Shown here in pieces: positions 45,895 to 60,760 of a stretch of 64,000 nucleotides of DNA. The stretch lies in assembly GCA_946800325.1 (NCBI GenBank), contig OX326957.1, positions 24,677,554-24,741,553 of the forward strand, given 5' to 3'. Positions within the stretch are counted from its first letter, which is position 1. Every line of letters starts with the position of its first letter. Position numbers and translations under genes: made by a program. The notes under the pieces are model-generated. The model made no database searches, had not been told where the DNA came from, and was given only the letters and a program-made list of their open reading frames with translations. This stretch comes from Luzula sylvatica (lineage: Eukaryota > Streptophyta > Magnoliopsida > Poales > Juncaceae).

Positions 45895-48302
45895 CTAATT
45901 TCGCAAAGCAATGTGAAGTTTAAGTGTCTCAAATAAGAGTTCATTCCAAGTATCAATTGGTCCAGGTAAACACCAATGTAAACAATCACTAACCCCCTTA
46001 ACCCATTTATTATTCCAGTGGGACCCAGGATGTCCATCTGGCCTCATCTCCATTACTCTCGTTATATCCATCACTCGAAACTCAACGGTTCCTCCACTTC
46101 GTACTTTCTCCATTTCCTGCATTTGTGCATTCCTTATCTCTAGACTGGTTCCGCGAAGCGGGCCCGAATCCAGATTCGGTCCGGTTCTTTCGCAAGATCC
46201 TCCTTTGTTCCATGCCCCATTTTCGAAATGGGCTGGTGATAAGGTTCTTATTAGAACCATTTGCAAATTAGAATTCGAAAAGTTATTTAAAAAATTCAGG
46301 GCTGTTCTGAAAGCACGTTGAATTGCGAAAACCGGGCCGAGGTTTTCGATATTTTCCTCTGAACAGAAGATACAACCGATTAATTTGTTTCGCTCGTAAA
46401 GATAGTTTCCTCTGAAGAACCAATGCCCGTTCGAAAGGACAATGTAATTGATTTGGGATAATTGGTTCCCCCAATTTTGGTCGATTCGGTCTAGATGCAA
46501 ATTGAAGACGTTAGTTGTGGACCCATTAATTATTCTTTCATTTGATTCGACTAAGAAATTAGTACGTAGACAAACGACAGTGAAATTGTACGATTGGAAG
46601 TGCCATTTGGCGTTTTGGTCCTCGAAACCCTTGTTCATGTTGATTGGTTCCTCTACCTGCAAAAAATTGAATATCGAAATTCAACGTAAGGACAAATAAC
46701 CATACAAAAGAGCATCAGCCTATTGAGTACTAAAAATGTACCGATTATATTACCTCAGAAAGTAGACAAATAAGCGATTCCATTTGATTTCGTGCAAGCG
46801 AGTCACCAACAAAACCCAGTGTCTTTCCCTTCATTTTACTTAAAAATAATTCGGAATCGAATCGGGGTAATTCGCATCCATATGGGCTCCATTTCCACTT
46901 CACAAAATCATGATTCTTGCCATACTTTTCGCAATTGTTCCACTCTGGAATAGTCTTACATGTCATGTTAGTATATACTGTTCCTCCAAAATTCCGTACC
47001 CATGTACCGTCGTTATATAAGTCGCATGTACCATTTTCAACTGTACCTTCATGTATAAAATAGAATTAGTAAAATATTTCGTGTGCATGAACAATGGAGA
47101 AGTTTGTTCACAACAGCACGAAAGAACAAGTAGTTTATACAAGCTCAAGTTAATTATATTGCGTAACGTGCGTGTATCATATAAAAGGTTGAGACATAGT
47201 AAACACTAAACAATTTAATATAATTTTACAATTATGAGAATAATTGTCTAAAAAAACACCCTATGATGTTGTTAGGGTTAGGGCGGACATTCTTTTGGGA
47301 GGTTTATGTGTAGAGGAATATATTTTTACGGGTTGTAATCAAGGTGTTTGATGAAATGTTTAATATATAATGCAAATATAATTTATAGCAATGATGTATG
47401 ATAAAATCTCTAAAGATAAGATATAAACATATTATGAATGATTTATATATATATATATAATATATGTTTAGAGATTATGGTCTTACAGCTCGATAAAATG
47501 TCTTAAAAGAAACTCGATGCCTCGTGATATAATTTGTCACGTACCTCTAAAATTATAGAACCGGGCCTGATGTTGTCCTCTCAAGCCGATTTAAATTCAA
47601 GTGGTATAATTTTGAACGCGCTTAATGACACGGCATCAACAGTGATTCCGAACAAAGAAAAATGATTTTACCTTGGTTAACTTAGTTTATTGTTGTTAAA
47701 CTATTTTGATGATTTAAATTTTTAATTATTATAATCATTTCAGCTACACATAGTGAAGCTGAAGCATACCATTAAAAACCAGAACTCACAATATTCATTT
47801 AGATATTTTGACGTAGTTTTGGCAGGTCCGAACAACATATATGGTGAGAACGGAATGCACGGATCATCAAAATGAGGGCCAATATGCAATCTTTAACTGC
47901 AAAAACGGCAGAATTGCTGGCAACCGTTTGGTTATCGAATTGTTAAACATAAATGTTACTTTCTAAAGATTGTATCAATGATTGTTGTACCAATTATTAA
48001 TAACAAAAAATTGAACCGGAAAGAGCACGCTTCGTGCTCTAGGTTTTTCTAAAAAAAATAATATAGTATATGGTTTTAAAAACCAGTATTCTACAAATCC
48101 ATGGTTTTTTTTGGATCGTACCTAATGTCCTAGTATCGGGAGAAGAGACGACTAGCTGCTTGGTACGATCTGAAAACACCGAAGATATTGATCTCAAAGC
48201 ATAGACGATAGAATCAAGTAATAGTAAGAACGCTAATGAAGGCCTTTTTTGCAACTCATACTTAGTTTTTGGAGCTTTTGTAGTTGAGGTTTCTTTTGCC
48301 AT
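45895..48302 (-). CDS. TBL family polysaccharide O-acetyltransferase
   Basis: Three exons: 48302-48122, 47046-46754, 46656-45895, about 411 residues, normal for trichome birefringence-like proteins. Exon 1 (MAKETSTTKAPKTKYELQKR, then SLAFLLLLDSIVYAL) supplies a short N-terminal membrane anchor; its phase fits exon 2 exactly. Exon 2 has the TBL domain CDLYNDGTWV..CKTIPEWNNC and the catalytic GDS motif FVGDSLARNQ (about residues 140-148). Exon 3 has SPAHFENGAWNKGGSC, MRPDGHPG and the DxxH motif DCLHWCLPGPIDTWNELL (about 382-385). TBLs are Golgi type II membrane enzymes that acetylate xylan, xyloglucan or mannan; the sequence seems nearest the TBL19-22 group, so the substrate is uncertain. Exon 1 is the least certain part. 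Intron 1 holds a possible hAT-like element. Confidence 0.8.
47274..47570. mobile_element. Possible hAT-like element in TBL intron 1
   Basis: Right end ..GAACCGGGCCTG as in 9125-9665 and 12106-13056. Flanks ATGTTGTT (47266-47273) and ATGTTGTC (47571-47578) match at 7 of 8. The left end is poorly conserved. Confidence 0.45.
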
Positions 48303-48305
48303 CAG

Positions 48306-48349
<44 letters not shown>
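48306..48349 (+). repeat. (GA)n microsatellite in the TBL 5' leader
   Basis: GA repeat (CT on the coding strand) just upstream of the TBL ATG at 48302, supporting that start. Confidence 0.9.
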
Positions 48350-48353
<4 letters not shown>

Positions 48354-48438
48354 TAAAAGGGTGCAATTAAGGACGTGTAGGGAGGGTTTGTGAACGAAAT
48401 AGCAAGTATGGCAATGCATGGAAGGGAAATTTTGAGAG

Positions 48439-48699
48439 GAAAATTTTACTTTGCCCCTTCATTTTCCTCACATTTTCCCCAATTCCAATTAATATCTTAA
48501 TTAGTACGGTAAATTAACAGTTAATGCATAATTAATAAAAAAATTGATATGTAATTAAGGTCTCTACAAATTACCAGTTAATACTAAATATTTAAAAATT
48601 ACTGATTATATATTAATAGTTAATTCATCATGCTAATTATAATGTTAATTGGGATTGGTGAAAATCTGAGAGGAATGAGGGGTAAGAGTAGATGGCCTC
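48439..48699. mobile_element. MITE, 9-bp target duplication family, in TBL promoter
   Basis: Target sites TTTTGAGAG (48430-48438) and TTTTGAGAA (48700-48708), 8 of 9. Ends GAAAATTTTACTTTGCCCC and, inverted, GAGGCCATCTACTCTTACCCC; inverted similarity continues to CCCAATTCCAATTAA. It lies about 135 bases upstream of the TBL start codon. Confidence 0.75.
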
Positions 48700-49429
48700 T
48701 TTTGAGAAATATCTTATGTTTTTCCTACTATTTGTCTACTAATAAAAAGAACATGTTACTATAATTTACCTTAAATTTAGTATATATAATAATAATAATT
48801 TAACGTTTTTGCTTCTAAGAGAAGTATTCATCACATGAAGAAGCTACCAAGAAAATATTTTTGTTTACACTTGAGTGTCCCTACTTTTTTTTTAGTAGAA
48901 AAAAAAAGGCATTGTTCTTGTGCGCCCATTTTCCATTGCTTAAAAACAATAATAGAGATAGAGTTACATAGATGATACGTTGTTTATGTTAGGAACTGGA
49001 AAAAATGAATATTGGATTTGTATGATTCACAATTTTGGAAAATAACAAAAGAATCAATATTATTCTATTAATGTGATTACCTTCACAAAATTGTGAAAAA
49101 GATATATATTCTATGTATGTAATTGATGATATTAGGTTTTAAGGTAAAAAAAACTAGATCGAAGACTAGAAATTCACAATCAACAGTACAAATACTAATT
49201 TTATGATCACATTTAACGAGAACCCTAAGATCCATGTACCGAACGAAGGAAAAATAATTGACTTCAATTTTTCATGGGAACGAAGAGACTCATTCTTCCT
49301 TAATTGCTGGCTTTTGGGGATTATCTTCTCAATTTTTTAATAGTTTATATATATTAAACAAAATGCATGTACCAACGAAACAAACCACTGAATTAATCTC
49401 GAACGATAATTTATGGTATGATATGTGTA
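48700..49429. other. AT-rich non-coding stretch
   Basis: No gene, RNA or clear element border. Confidence 0.35.
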
Positions 49430-50768
49430 TAAGACCCACCTAATTTTATTTGCATATAGACAAATTACCAACCCCCTTATTTTGGACCCATCTTTATGCA
49501 ATTTTCTCATGCCACATCATCACAACTCATGCCACATCATCACAATTATTTCAACCATTAGATTTTGATATGTGACAATATATGAACCATAGATTAATTT
49601 TTGATTTTGTATTATTATGTTTTATTTGTATATTTATGTGTCCCTTATTTTACACATACTTTTAAGGAATTTTAGAAGGCCACATCACCTTATACTGATG
49701 ACGTGTCAAAATATTATTTGTTATGTTCATGTTGAACCAATTCTATTTGATTTTGAATTTTTTCACAATATGTTACATGATCAATTGTGAATACAAATAG
49801 AATGTAAAGAGTTTAAATATCTAACATTAATAAATTAATATATAATATCATAAATACATCAAATATTGTTATTATTTTCATAATATAAAATTAAAAATAT
49901 ATTCGCTTGAATTTTATCTTTATTTTGAGATCCATATTATCATATATTTAATATTTTTCTCTAACTTAAAATTATGAAAATAATTATGTAAAAAAAGATA
50001 TAAAAATAAGTATAATTACATTAACGACTTGTAAGCCTAATAATAATTATTTTTAAAACTATAATTGATAAAAATTGCACATACTATTAAGTATGCTATT
50101 ATTATATATTCAATACTTTTCTCTAACATAAAATTTTAAAAATAATTATGTAAAAAAAAATATAAAAAATATAATTACATTAATGACTTATAATCCTAAT
50201 TATTATTATTTCCAGACTTGTAATTGAAAAAACTTGCACATCGTAATTATTATTATTATTTTCAAAACAATTATGTTATATTTGCGTTTTTACTTATAAC
50301 ATTTTCATGTTAATCTCTAAAAGAAATAATGAAATATATTTATTTACTAAACACAAATAATTTCTTTAACTTATATAATATTTTTCAATAATAAGCATTA
50401 AACATAAAAATTATCAGACACAAATAAATTTTTTAAACTTTTACAATGTTACTATTATTAATTTTAGATATGAAAATTTAGAGTATGATATGGTTTTGAT
50501 TTTTGTTTATGTCCACGCATGTTGTTTTATTATTTTATAGTGACGGTTATTCTTTTTTGTATATGTGTATTAAAATACTAAATAAATATTTGCAATGTGT
50601 CATAATCAAAAATAATATAATAATTTTGTCATAATCAAACTTTGTTAATCAATATGATATTTATTTTTATAAATTCTTATATTTGATTCCGATAAATCAT
50701 AACTATATATTATGTGTATGGTAAATCAAACGAAACAAAACCGCCGCGAAGCGCGGGTAATCTCCTAG
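49430..50768 (+). mobile_element. Non-autonomous Helitron
   Basis: 3' end: CCGCCGCGAAGCGCGG hairpin, then GTAATCTCCTAG at 50768 followed by T. The left part shows Helitron-like CCCCTTATTTTGGACCCAT and ATGCCACATCATC (twice). The 5' TC terminus is not pinned, so the start is approximate. AT-rich, no Rep/helicase. Confidence 0.7.
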
Positions 50769-51427
50769 TCCGGATAATATTTGTGTTTTAATTCGGTGAC
50801 TACACTATAGATTTGTCCTATTAAATAAGGTCTAAATATTAACCAGTAATAATTAAACTGTGTAAAAATAAATTTCAGTATCTAGTGCATTATATAATGA
50901 CAAAAAATATAAAATTGTATATGTTTGCACCTTGTAATATTTCATTTTTTTGTATAGTTAAAATTAAATTTGTCTGTTTGGTTTCTCCAGGTTCTTTTTC
51001 CCCAAGATTTTTGTAATTTTCTGCCTATAGGTAAAAAATTTGGTTGATTCTATAGTAGATTTTTTTTTTCAAATTTATACAAATAAAGAGTATTTTGGGT
51101 TGTCTAAAATAAGAGTATTTTGGATATTTTTCGATTATTATTTATACTTAATAATTCATACATTGTTCAAATAAAAAACTAATTATCATTAACAAAATTA
51201 AAAAGATATAATTAATTAAAAATATCCGAAATATTTTTGGATGATTCTATGGCAAGACATTTTCTTAATTGGATGGCTGAAATTAAATCGTACAAATCCA
51301 TTTAAGGATTGTGATTGAATTTGCTTACGGTAAATCCTTTGTTAAAAAGGACAAAATGATTAATATTTATTCCTCTCACACCCTCACACACGTTCTCTCC
51401 AATCATTCTCTCTCACCTTTTTGGTAA
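50769..51427. other. Non-coding region left of the 3.7-kb TIR element
   Basis: 51370-51418 is pyrimidine-rich and appears continuous with 55175-55300 once the insert is removed. It may be a promoter or leader. Confidence 0.35.
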
Positions 51428-52570
51428 GGATAATTTTACTATGCCCCACAGTTTCCCCTACCACTCGTGATTGAATCACCCATGCGTCATAGGGGCATGG
51501 TATTGAACCCCAATTTGAATTCAAATTTTCCCCCAAATCTATGTACCTTTGTATTGTTGGTTAATTCATTTTCAAATAATTATGAAATACTAATTAATAA
51601 ATATGATAAGTAATAAATATTTTGTAACATAATTTTCAGATAATTAACATGATTAAAAAATAATATTTTTCTAATACAACTAAAAAATATATGTTAACTT
51701 AATTAACAATATATCAAATAACAAATATTATTTAAAAATTCAATGAAGATATATATTTGACAATGTAATTAACAAACAAATAATTTGTAGCCAACTTAAT
51801 TAACCAAATTATGCTAATTAATTTCTTTAGAAATAAGCATGCATAAATTCTTTTTTATAACTCAATTAATCATATGTCAATTAACCATTAACATTCATAA
51901 TTATCGGAAAATATTCAATTAACAACTTATTCAATTAATTTATTAATTATCTGAAATTCCAAATAAATCATTTCCAATTAACACTTAATTGATTTCGTTT
52001 CCTGCATATACCAATTAACCATTATAAGTTATAAATATTTGTTAATACTTAATTAATCATAGTTTGCCATATATGATAATTTATTAACTAAATTTAATTC
52101 ATTCCATATTCTTAACAATAATTTTGGAAATATAATTAACTCAAATTAACAATTTAAAATTTCAATATTCATACTGATCCAATCAACAACTAATCTGTAA
52201 TATTTTTTTAACAGCTAATTAACACCAAATTTCAAATTTCGATTTGTATACTGAATTAACAGTTAATACCATTTCCCTTTCAAATATTAAAATATAATAT
52301 TTCAAATTTCAATATTCAATTTTTATACCGAATTAACAATTAATACAATTTCCATTCAAATAATAAATTTTCAATATTTAAAACATCAACATTCAAAGAT
52401 TGTTTCAATTAACAGTCAATTAACAATCAATACATTTTCCTCAAATTAACCAGTAATTTTAAAAAAGTAATTTTCATTAATTTTTGAATTCGAATTCAAA
52501 AACTAAAATTCAAAATCAATATCTGCAAATTCCATAAATCCCCAAATCTTCTCAATCTGTTCTTCATTAA

Positions 52571-53796
52571 GGGCCTGTTTGGCTGACTGGAATTAAGACT
52601 GGAATTGGAAAATAATTTCCAGAAAAACGTTATTCTTTGTTTGGTTACTACTTGGAATTGGAATCAAAGTTTGCAGGAATCTTTCTCTTTCATTGAAAGC
52701 CAGCAAAAGATAACTCTCCAAAAACCTAGAGCGGCAATTTGCCGCAAAATATTGAGGCGCCAAAACTTTTCCGCTTAGCATCTATTTCCATGTATCTTTC
52801 TCCTATTCTCTCTCTCACTAAATTTTCGGAACTCTTTATTTCTCTCTAGCTCCATTTTGTTTGCTCTCCAGCTCCATTAATGGCATAGCTTATCATTGTT
52901 AAAGTGATTTGTGCTCATTGTCAAACTAATTTCTGCAATCTCGAGCTCTCTTTACTCTCAATTCTTTCTTCAAACAAGGTAAATCATAACATTTTTTTTG
53001 GGTATTTATCTTCGTATGGAAATTTGTTCAAATTTGTTGAATTTTTAGAGTTAGTCCAGATTTTTATAGCTCATCTTCGTACATTATCAATTATATTGAC
53101 TGTACAGTACTAATTGTACCCTACTGAGTTGATTATTGAGTGGTATAATTGTTCCTTTATTAGGTACGAGTTCAATTTGAGCTCTATTAGGTACAGTATC
53201 GATTATGGCCATGAGTTCAATTTGAGCTTCTATAATATAGTTATATCCTTATTGTACATTATATTGACTGTCAATTTGGATTAAATTTGGATTATAAGAG
53301 TATAATGGTGAGTTTTGAGTATTGAGCCTTTATTCGTACAATATCAAAAGTTTTGAGTATAAAATGAGTTTTGAGTATAATATAGTTATATCCATATTGT
53401 GTATTGATTGTCTAATTTTGATTGTTTTGTTCTTAAATAGATGGAGTTCGAAGGTACTTCAAACCAAAGTAATTCAAGAAAGAGAACAGTCCGTATGATG
53501 CGGTCAATTTAGATGATGTTGAAGAGGAATCTAGAACCCCAATCTCCAACTCGACTACTTCGGGGTCGAAAAAAAGAAAAAGAACTACGGATGATTTGAC
53601 CAATTACGTTGGAGATCTCGTACAAACTATTAGCAAGCCTAAGTCTCATCAAATTTCGCCGAACATGTGGGAAGAACTAAAGAAGTTATCAGATTCGTAC
53701 TCAAAGCCGCAATTACAATCCGCTCTCCATCATTTTTTGATACACGAGACTCTTGGTGCATGTTTCATTACCTTCGTGATGGAGCCGGGGGGGGTG

Positions 53797-53831
<35 letters not shown>

Positions 53832-54344
53832 GAGTTTTCCTTGGAATTAAGTAATTTAGGATCGAAAATATTTTTGTATTGTTAAACTTTTTGTAAGAAT
53901 ATATAAATATATATTCTTACCAAAATAATTACTACTATCAAAAAGTTTAACAATAATTTACTTTTGATGTTGTATTGTTTTGTGCGAACATTATTATGTT
54001 GTTTATGTTTAAAATTGTGTTTTGTGAATTTACTTATAATATTATGAATTTTATGATTTTAGTTTGAAGAAAAATAATGTAAATATTCACATAATTTACT
54101 ATAATGCCCTTCACCAAAAATTCACCATAATTTAATATTCATAATTACCATAATTCCAAAATATTCGATACTCCAAACAAAAAATACTAATTCCAGAATT
54201 TCAAACCAAACAAAGAATTATACTTTCCAGCATTTTGTTATTTAGTCATCCAAACAAACTATGGAATTACTAATTCCAGAATTTTTTTTCCCTCCACCTT
54301 ATAATCAAATTCCACTCTACTAATTCCACTTGCCAAACAGGCCC
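52571..54344 (+). mobile_element. PIF/Harbinger element, nested
   Basis: Inverted ends GGGCCTGTTTGGC then TGGAATTA on both sides; TAA target duplication at 52568-52570 and 54345-54347, diagnostic of PIF/Harbinger. It holds a decayed ORF1-like gene and no DDE transposase. Confidence 0.85.
53441..53850 (+). pseudogene. Harbinger ORF1-like fragment with 30-base poly-G
   Basis: ATGGAGTTCGAAGGTACT, then, after a one-base frameshift near 53490, AVNLDDVEEESRTPISNST, SGSKKRKRTTDDL and ISPNMWEELKKL, resembling the acidic/basic linker region of Myb-like ORF1 proteins of PIF elements. A run of 8 G, T, then 30 G (53787-53825) ends any meaningful coding. Confidence 0.5.
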
Positions 54345-54919
54345 TAACAAGTTATTTTCATTCCATATCTGCAATTAACAAAATTCAAAAACTATGAAAT
54401 TCGAGTTAATTAATAAGTAATCAATATATAAAAAAAATCGAATTAACAATTAATCAAATATATCCAAAAATCATGTAATTAATAAACAGTAAAAAAATCC
54501 GAGTTGTGTTAATGAAGAACAGATTGAGAAAAAACAGTAAAAATAGTAAAAAAACAATACAAAAACAGTAAAAAAATCCTGGAATCCCTAAACAACAGAA
54601 AAATCCGAGTTGCGGCGGATCTAGGGTTACAACTAAAAAACAGTAAAAAAAATTCTTAAAATCCCAAAAAATATTACGATTTACGACCTCCACACAAAAT
54701 CGAAAATTAGTCAAAACAAATCATGAGTTAACTCTTAATTGCTCGCAAAATAGTCAAAAAAAATAAAAATAAAAAATAAAAAAAAAATAGCAAAACTATC
54801 AAAATATAACAACTCATTAAAAAAAATCGCACAAAACATCTAAAAACGAGAGATAACAACTATATGCAACGGCTAGGGTTCGTGTTCGCGGGTTGTGTTT
54901 GTGCGGCGGCTAGGGTTTC

Positions 54920-54922
<3 letters not shown>

Positions 54923-54964
<42 letters not shown>
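54923..54964 (+). repeat. (GA)n microsatellite
   Basis: About 21 GA units inside the right part of the 3.7-kb TIR element. Confidence 0.9.
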
Positions 54965-54966
<2 letters not shown>

Positions 54967-55174
54967 GTTTAGGGTTAAGAGTATTTATATGGGCCGGCCC
55001 CAATTAACTGTTAATTCGGGGCCGAGTTAATTGGGAGCAATATCATTTCCCTATATAGAGGAGATTTTTTGGGGATGGTAAATGGAGCTCTCTATTAATC
55101 AATGACCTCATGCTGATTCAATCAGCATGAGCGGGGGGGAATGGGGGGGCTTCATATATGAGCTCTTTTGGTAA

Positions 55175-55699
55175 CGCACGCACCATCTTTCTTTCTCCCA
55201 CTCTCCGCAGACCTCTCTCCGCAAAAAAATTTCTTTCTCCCCCTCCACATATCTCTCTATGTTTCCCCTTCCAAAGGAGAAAACCAAGGGTCAAACTGAT
55301 CTCTCACAGTTTTCCTTTCCTTTTCACGGGAACTAATCTCTCTCGGATTTTTCATTTCACCGAAAAATATCTTCCTTGAGGGTTTACTTCACGGCGGCAC
55401 AGAGAAAAGGAGAGAGAGCTTCATGGGAGCAGGTCTATGAAATTCTTGATTAATCTCTCTTATGATTTAAGTTGTTCAAATTAGGTTTGAATTTCTTGGC
55501 AATCGAAGGCTTTTTGCAAAAAATAAATAAATATGAATATGAAGTTTTTCAGAAAGTTACGTTCTTTTTGTCGATTTTACATATAAACCAATTATTTTGG
55601 TTTGCCTATTTTCCTCAAATATACACCTATCTCATAAGTTGAAATTGTTTTATTTTGAACTATCATTTTATTCGTATTAGCTTATGTTTTCACCAAATA
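55175..55699 (+). other. Pyrimidine-rich, leader-like sequence
   Basis: CTTTCTTTCTCCCACTCTCC-type sequence, then ATGGGAGCAG before GTCTATG near 55423. It looks like a 5' UTR and first-exon start, but no following exon is recognisable. Confidence 0.25.
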
Positions 55700-57637
<1,938 letters not shown>

Positions 57638-57750
57638 TAGAATACAAAGTTGAAATTGTATTGGAATCAGAATATTATTGGTTCTTTGTTGTAGATTGTA
57701 ACTACGGTATACTAATTAGTGATTGTAATGACATAAATAGCATCGATAAT

Positions 57751-58806
57751 TAGAGCTGGCAAAATTTGACCTGACCCGAACAAACGACCCGACCCGTACG
57801 AACCCACCCGAACCGAAAAATGTTGAAAGTCAACGACCCAAAACCGAAACCGAACCGAAACCGAATGATCCGAACCCGAAATGGAACCGAAACCGAATGA
57901 CCTGTAACCCGAATGACCCGAAACTCAGACCCGAAACTTATGATCCGAATGACCCGAAAATAATATATTATTGCTAAAATGTCTCGGAATCAATAAAATA
58001 AAGGGAGATTTTGATATGTAGACCAAATAAGTTTTCAAATACCTAAAATAGACAACAAAGTTCGGAAATTTGGAAAATAACACTCTCGACTTTTGAAAAG
58101 TCGAGAGATTAAAAATGCTCGACTTTTCAAAAGTCGAGCGATTTCTTCTCCAGTGCCTGTGTCGATTTAATAAATCTCTCGACTTTTCAAAAGTCGAGAG
58201 ATTGATTTTGAATTCAAAATATGATATATTTCCCCAGATTTTACCATATTTGTACTATTATATTTAATTAACGTGATAATTAGAACATATAATTAAATAT
58301 TCAGTAAAATTTATTCGAATTTATGAATTTAAATAATTATTAATTATGGATTATGTTAACGGCTAACGTGTACTAATTATCATTTTTTTTCAAAAGTCGC
58401 GGTTGATTTTAATTCGAAATATGATATATTTCCCCAGATTTTACCGTAACATCTCTATGTTCTAATTAGTATATTTAATGAAAATGATAACCAGTACATG
58501 TTAGCTGTTAACTTAATCCATAATTAATAATTATTCCAATTCATAAATTCGAATAAATTTTACTGAATATTTAATTATATATCTTAATTATCGATATAAT
58601 TGGACGTAATAACTAAATAATGAAGAATTCGGCAGGTACATCTATCGATAAAACGGAATGATTCGAAATCAAATTTTGCGAAATCCGAATGACCCGAAAA
58701 TTGAAATGATCTGATGACCCGAATGACCCGAAAACCGAAACGACACGGAACCGAATGACCCGGAACCGAATCCGATCCGACCCGACCCGTCCGATTGCCA
58801 CCTCTA
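57751..58806. mobile_element. hAT-like element rich in CCGAATGACC, with hairpins
   Basis: Begins TAGAGCTGGCAAAA, ends GATTGCCACCTCTA; perfect 8-bp target duplication TCGATAAT at 57743-57750 and 58807-58814. Ends carry GACCCGAA words. The middle holds three perfect palindromes built on TCGACTTTT/AAAAGTCGA (58083-58107, 58117-58139, 58175-58201) and a near-perfect inverted repeat of about 120 bases (58264-58385 against 58476-58600). Confidence 0.85.
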
Positions 58807-59185
58807 TCGATAATACTCCCCATACATGATCATACTCGATTTGTTTTTCATACAGATTTGATTAAGGATCATACTCATATTTGTTTTTCAATATAATATA
58901 GGTATATTGACTCATATACATAACTGATTTTTTCTTGTTTAGAATACTTATATTATTTTCAAATCTTAGATTCTTTTTTAACTTACTTTATGCCATTCCT
59001 ATATAGTAGTGATTGCATTTGTTATTTTTATTTGATTGTGCCATTTTTTTATAGTTTAAGGAAAGTATGATCTTTGTTTGTTATAAAATTTTATTATAGG
59101 CGACTTGAGTGATCAATCAAGAAATGTAGTTAAAAAAGTAGGATTTGATTGAGTTTTTCATTTAAATCAAATAAAATTCCGACCG

Positions 59186-59587
59186 TTGTGGCGTTTGTAT
59201 CTTATTGAGCATTACCACGATAATATGAAATCAGTCGTCATCTACAACTGTATTATTCCCTTAACCTCAAGAGACGCTTCGTGTATACTTGGAGTTGAGG
59301 ACGTAGGTATTGAAGTGGACACCACTCAACTCACGGATTTGTTTTTGTACCCTTCATACAAAGATTCAAAAACAAATAACTCACCCTCGAACGGAATATC
59401 AGATAGAATGAACAAGAATAATGAATTCGACGATAATTTTATTAGGAAATTTTGTTTGTTAGTAATAGGTATCGTTCTTGCACCCGTTGCTAATGACAAG
59501 TTGCCTAAGAATTATACCGGCCTCATTAGCGATGTTTCGAAAATAAAAAAAAATCATTCGGCCAAATTCACCGTGTTAAAGAATTGA
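59186..59587 (+). pseudogene. Fragment of plant mobile-domain-like transposon protein
   Basis: Frame with VIYNCIIPLTSRDASCILGV and DNFIRKFCLLVIGIVLAPVA, then a span ending NYTGLISDVSKIK. The pattern (target-binding segment, then F.L..IG..L.P........D..KIK) resembles repetitive proteins carried by plant Mutator-like elements. There is no ATG in frame and no complete domain. Assignment is from pattern memory only. Confidence 0.35.
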
Positions 59588-60570
59588 TAAGGCGTATTAG
59601 GAGTCATCGGTTAACACCCAAAATCAAATTCACGGGCAATTACATCTTTCTTCGGGTAATGATGATAACTTTTCATTGTAATTATTTTATTTTTTTAAAT
59701 GGCATCATATCTTTTGAAACACCTTCTTAATAGTTATTTTTAATGTATTATGTTTTATTAAAAAATACATATATGGTATTGCGAAAATGTGCAAATAATA
59801 GAGTTTGACTACAACACACGCCAACTTCCTTTAATGTTGCATTGGGATGAAAAAAAGATGAACTCAAGAGATTCTTACACTAAGTACACATGGTTTGAGT
59901 TTTGGAGATGTGATGAAATCACTTGAGCATGCTTCCGCATCGTGTAATAAAAGTACATGTCGAGAGGTATGTAAATTGTCAATAATTTTCAATTAACATA
60001 AATGTTTTTTCCCTGGTCATAATTTTTTCGGTTTGTTAATTAGATTTTCCTGGATATATAAGAATAAATTTGAATCATTTATTTTTCATGCATTCTTCAA
60101 TTAATAAAAAATCGCATGTAACCATTCATGCTTAGGTTTGAGTTTTGAGATGATTTTGGTGCATTGCGGTTAGGAAGGTAGACAAAACTCACTCGTATGA
60201 TTCCGCCGGCTCATTCGTCACTATTCCACATCCAAAAATTACAGTCGAACGGTTGTGATTAACCCCCACAAATGGGATAAACGACATATTATACCTATTT
60301 ATATGTTACATACTATCGAAAGCGATGACATCACCGAAAAATATATAGTCATTTCTAGACTGAGAAATCGGACCAAAATAGGATCGTTAACCGGCCGATT
60401 TCATCAGTTTTATAATAAAAAAAATTCCACGCCACTCTTTTCTCTCTTTCGTGCACTTCAGTACAGTTTCTGCATCTCCCTCGAGAATTCTCGACATCTT
60501 ATGCTTAGCAACAAAATTATACAAAATCATTCATTGTAAATCCACCATTTTTTAAACCCCCATTTTCTGC
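59588..60570. other. Non-coding stretch
   Basis: Possible further fragments of the same transposon protein; no firm motif. The frame at 60255-60539 is unrecognised. Confidence 0.3.
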
Positions 60571-60760
60571 TCCAATACATTCATGATTTGACTCTTACGG
60601 AGACCCACAACCTCTAAGAAAAGTATATCGCTAACCATATAATTTTCAATATTACGCTGAGACCGTAGACACACAACCTCTTCTCCAATGACCAATTAGT
60701 GATTATGCTTTTCAACACTCTTTCACGTGTCAATACCCCGTCTTAACATTGAGCCTCCCA
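60571..60760 (-). pseudogene. FAR1-like fragment, duplicate copy with stops
   Basis: Direct copy of 61058-61245 (487 bases apart), encoding LVIGEEVVCLRSQRNIE and ILFLEVVGLRKSQIM but with several stops. Confidence 0.65.

Larger units (their letters stand above)
51428..55165. mobile_element. Large TIR element, 9-bp target duplication family
   Basis: Perfect 9-bp target duplication TTTTGGTAA at 51419-51427 and 55166-55174. Left end GGATAATTTTACTATGCCCC, right end (inverted) GAGCTCATATATGAAGCCCCC. Further in, GATTGAATCA..GTCAT occurs inverted near both ends. The interior is AT-rich with countless AATTAAC words. It contains the Harbinger element at 52571-54344 and is the large relative of 8676, 35108 and 48439. 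Confidence 0.7.

Noticed and set aside
53596..53885. Glycine-run frames
   Set aside because: Poly-G artefact; only the part before the run resembles a Harbinger ORF1 remnant.
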